Source: Jiella pelagia
GTDB lineage: Bacteria; Pseudomonadota; Alphaproteobacteria; Rhizobiales; Rhizobiaceae
Length of the DNA stretch: 64,000 bases
Direction: 5' to 3'
NCBI RefSeq assembly: GCF_026898155.1
Contig: NZ_CP114029.1
Span: 5,435,072-5,499,071 of the forward strand
Both the position numbers and the translations under genes were made by a program. How positions within the stretch are numbered: the first letter of the stretch is position 1; every line of letters begins with the position of its first letter. Shown here in pieces: positions 61,715 to 64,000 of this stretch. The notes under the pieces are model-generated. The model saw nothing but the letters and a program-made list of their open reading frames with translations, was not told where the DNA came from and did not search any database.

Positions 61715-62494
61715 TCACGGGACATCGCGTTGCGGCTCGAGCCGCAGCGGGCGATTTTCTTCCGCTGTCCGTGATGCCCCCGATCCCCTGTTGCGGCCTG
61801 ACGGCGCAAAAGCCGACGCGGATCGGCCCCGTTCCACAAACGTCCCGACGCGCTGCCGAACCATCTCTACAATACCGACGAAGGACGCCCCGATATGCGA
61901 CCGCATCAAGGAGGCGACCTTGATGCTGTCGCGGGACAGGATGGCGTCGAGAACCGCCCGGTGCTCGCGGCGCGGCTCCTCGATGCGGGAGGCGCGGGCG
62001 CGGAACTGGGCGCCGCGCCAGGGCAGCGTGCGAAGGCTCAGATCGTCGATGCGAAGACGCGATCATGCGCTCCCTGCTGAATCAACTCGTTAAACCGCGC
62101 ATTGGCTTCAGCGTAGTCGACGTCGCTGGCCTCCCCGTCATCGGTTGCCGCGACGAGCGCCTGCCGCTCGACTTCGCTCATGCGTAACGCGGCCATGCCT
62201 GCCACAAGCGCCGCCAGTTCGCCCACCGCCTCGAAGAGATTGTGTATGGCGTGCGGGTCGCTGCCTGACGACGAAGGCGTGGCGGGCGTCGCGCTCCACC
62301 AGACCGACGGCGCTCAGTTGCCGCAAGGCCTCGCGAACCGGGGTGCGGCAGATGCCGAGCGCCTCGGCGAGCGGCAACTCGTTCAGCGCATCGCCGGGGC
62401 CGAGCCTCGCCGTCGAAGATATGCTCGATGAGCGGCCACATGAATATTCTCGGCCCACCGACCGAAGCTCTGCATCATTTTCCATCATGCTCAA
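61715..62494 (-). pseudogene. GntR-family (FCD-type) regulator, several frameshifts
   Basis: Fragments in different frames add up to one FadR/FCD-type regulator: the HTH (LNELPLAEALGICRTPVREA, then LRQLSAVGLVERDARHAFVV), the FCD helices (HNLFEAVGELAALVAGMAAL; ANARFNELIQQGAHDRVF) and a C-terminal part (RASRIEEPRREHRAVLDAIL, MRSHIGASFVGIVEMVRQRV). One break is at a GAGNCTC site (62402-62408); two more near 62268 and 62056 are not, and the N-terminus may hold a fourth. Either a decaying gene or several ordinary sequence errors on top of the systematic one. Divergent from the peptide-binding protein it may regulate. Confidence 0.65.
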
Positions 62495-62653
62495 TATTTA
62501 GGCTTGCATTTGTACGAACGGCACCGTCAAAATCGACAAGGAAGATCGAGCAGCACTTCTGATGCATCGCTTGTATTCATGAGCGGGCGGCGAGAATTCG
62601 TCGGTCTCCCGGTTCTTCGACACGCGGCACCTCTTCATCCCTGGAGTATTTGC

Positions 62654-64000
62654 ATGACCCGTGACCCCGGTGAAAAGATCGACCACAAGGCCATCCTGGA
62701 GGCCCGTCTGTCCGCCCGGATCGGGCGGCGAAGCTTTCTGAAGGTCGCCGGCGCCGGCGCCCTCGCGTCGGCGGGTTTCGGCCTGACCCCCGACATCGCC
62801 CGAGCCGATCAGGCGGGCCACATCCGCATCGCCTCGCTGTCGCACATCGACACGCTCGACCCGCATTTCACCTTCTTCCTGGGCGCCGTGCAGATCATCA
62901 ACAACATCCACAACGGCCTGTTGAAGGTGACCTTCGACGGTGAGGCGGTGAAGTTCGAGCCCGATCTCGCCGCAAGCTGGGATCTGGAGGACGACAAGAC
63001 CCATCTCTTCAAGCTGCACGAAGGCGTCAAATTCCACGATGGCACGGCCCTCGACGCGGAAGCGGTGAAGTTCTCGCTCATGCGGGTGAAGTCCGGCACG
63101 CCGGCCTCGCCGCATGCCTGGAAGCTCGAGCTTCTCGACGAGATCGAGATCGTCGACCCGTTGACCATCCGGCTGAAGTTCTCCAAGCCCTACGCGTTCC
63201 TGCCGGTTGCGCTCACCGGCTCAACCGGCCGCGCCGGCACCATCGTCAGCCCGGCGGCCGTCGAAAAATACGGCATGGACTACGGGCGCAATCCGGTCGG
63301 TACCGGCCCGTTCAAGTTCGTCAGCTGGCGGGACAACGACTCGATCGCGCTCGAGGCCAACCCGGACTATTTCGAGGCCGGCATGCCGAAGCTCGCCAAG
63401 GCATCCTTCATGCTGATCAACGAGCCGAGCACGGCGGTCGCCGCCCTCGTCTCCGGCCAGATCGAGGGCATGAACGACTGCCCGCTGCAGCTCGTCAACC
63501 AGGTCAAGCAGGTGCCGACGATCAACCTTTATGGCGGCGTCGAGGGCAACTACACCTATGTCGGGATGAACACCCGCAAGGCGCCCTTCGACGACATCAA
63601 TCTGCGCCGCGCCGTCGCCTATGCCATCGATCGCGACGCGGTGGTCAAGCAGGGCTATTTCGGCCTCGCCCAGCAGGCCTTCTCGCCGATCTCCCCGCCG
63701 ATGACGGGTTTCTACGACCCAGACATCGCCGAGAGCGGCCGCGGCCAGCGGTTCGATCTGGAGAAGGCCAAGGAGTTCCGCGCCAAGGCGACCAACCAGG
63801 ACGAGATCGAGGTCACCTACATCATGACCGAGGACGGCCCCGGCGGCACTCGCGTCGCCCAGACACTCGCCCCGATGCTGGCCGAGATCGGCATCAAGGT
63901 GAAACTCGAGCTGCTCGAGCCGGCGGCCTGGGTCAAGCGCATGAAGGACGGCGAATTCGAGATCCTCGATTTCCGCTGGTGGGCCGATCTGGATCCTGAG
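62654..64000 (+). CDS. Peptide-type ABC transporter substrate-binding protein (partial, 3' end outside window)
   Basis: 449 codons to the window edge, family 5 solute-binding protein. A twin-arginine signal is clear (IGRRSFLKVAGAGALASAGF), so the protein is exported folded. Then SHIDTLDPHFTFFLGAVQII, KFEPDLAASWDLEDDKTHLF and FKLHEGVKFHDGTALDAEAV with NPVGTGPFKFVSW are typical of Dpp/Opp-like binding proteins. The ligand is unknown. GGAG precedes the ATG at 62654. Permease and ATPase genes probably follow beyond the window; the divergent GntR remnant may have controlled them. Confidence 0.93.
   Translation, partial: MTRDPGEKIDHKAILEARLSARIGRRSFLKVAGAGALASAGFGLTPDIARADQAGHIRIASLSHIDTLDPHFTFFLGAVQIINNIHNGLLKVTFDGEAVKFEPDLAASWDLEDDKTHLFKLHEGVKFHDGTALDAEAVKFSLMRVKSGTPASPHAWKLELLDEIEIVDPLTIRLKFSKPYAFLPVALTGSTGRAGTIVSPAAVEKYGMDYGRNPVGTGPFKFVSWRDNDSIALEANPDYFEAGMPKLAKASFMLINEPSTAVAALVSGQIEGMNDCPLQLVNQVKQVPTINLYGGVEGNYTYVGMNTRKAPFDDINLRRAVAYAIDRDAVVKQGYFGLAQQAFSPISPPMTGFYDPDIAESGRGQRFDLEKAKEFRAKATNQDEIEVTYIMTEDGPGGTRVAQTLAPMLAEIGIKVKLELLEPAAWVKRMKDGEFEILDFRWWADLDPE

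Overview
This is GC-rich chromosomal DNA from an alphaproteobacterium, most likely of the order Hyphomicrobiales (Rhizobiales). The pointers are trxB followed by an LsrB/VtlR-type LysR regulator, an LpcC-type LPS mannosyltransferase, a divK-pleD pair, the order dnaE-lolD-lolCE-proS, rplQ followed by a DegQ protease and rarA, and the rhizobial AGAGCATGATCCCGAAAAG palindromic repeat. Placement below order level (an Aurantimonadaceae-like genus) would be a guess.

Layout. 1-6.3 kb: BCCT transporter, rarA, DegQ-type protease, a small exported peptide and an SDR reductase. 6.6-10.1 kb: the alpha ribosomal operon (rplQ, rpoA, rpsK, rpsM) with its own sigma70-type promoter, next to a GatB/YqeY gene. 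10.5-17 kb: carA, a small XRE regulator with an operator-like cluster upstream, carB and greA. 17.5-24.7 kb: two LPS glycosyltransferases, trkH, trxB-lsrB, a metallophosphatase and an SRPBCC protein. 24.8-31.2 kb: small exported proteins, a candidate ncRNA, a SOUL protein, a YhhQ-type queuosine-precursor transporter, rpmB, DUF3108, a PRC-barrel protein and a flavin reductase. 31.2-36.3 kb: two related IS5-family elements flanking an RsmC-like methyltransferase and an RsuA-type pseudouridine synthase, then an AraC regulator. 36.7-43.3 kb: lipoprotein, aldo/keto reductase, CAP protein, uvrB. 43.3-47.4 kb: an AT-rich accessory islet holding a HEPN-like gene and a P-loop ATPase gene, followed by an IS256-family element. 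48-53.4 kb: hypothetical protein, pleD-divK, DUF3572, a HAD-like protein, dinB. 53.5-61 kb: dnaE, a 28-aa membrane peptide, lolD-lolCE-proS. 61-64 kb: a structured candidate sRNA, a broken GntR gene and a Tat-exported peptide-binding protein that runs off the window.

Two things stand out. First, eleven one-base frameshifts in eight genes, several of them normally essential (rpsM, dnaE, lolD, carB four times; also greA, pleD, dinB, GntR), all lie where the conserved reading frame requires GAGCTC but the sequence reads GAGNCTC. By eye I found only two intact GAGCTC hexamers in the window. The simplest reading is a systematic sequencing error at a modified motif, which would imply a GAGCTC-specific DNA methyltransferase in this organism. 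Second, the AT-rich islet encodes what looks like a two-gene HEPN-nuclease/ATPase system. Its HEPN gene is cut by an in-frame amber codon upstream of the R-x6-H motif, so automatic annotation would split it and miss the domain.

All family assignments were made by reading translated sequence without database searches.
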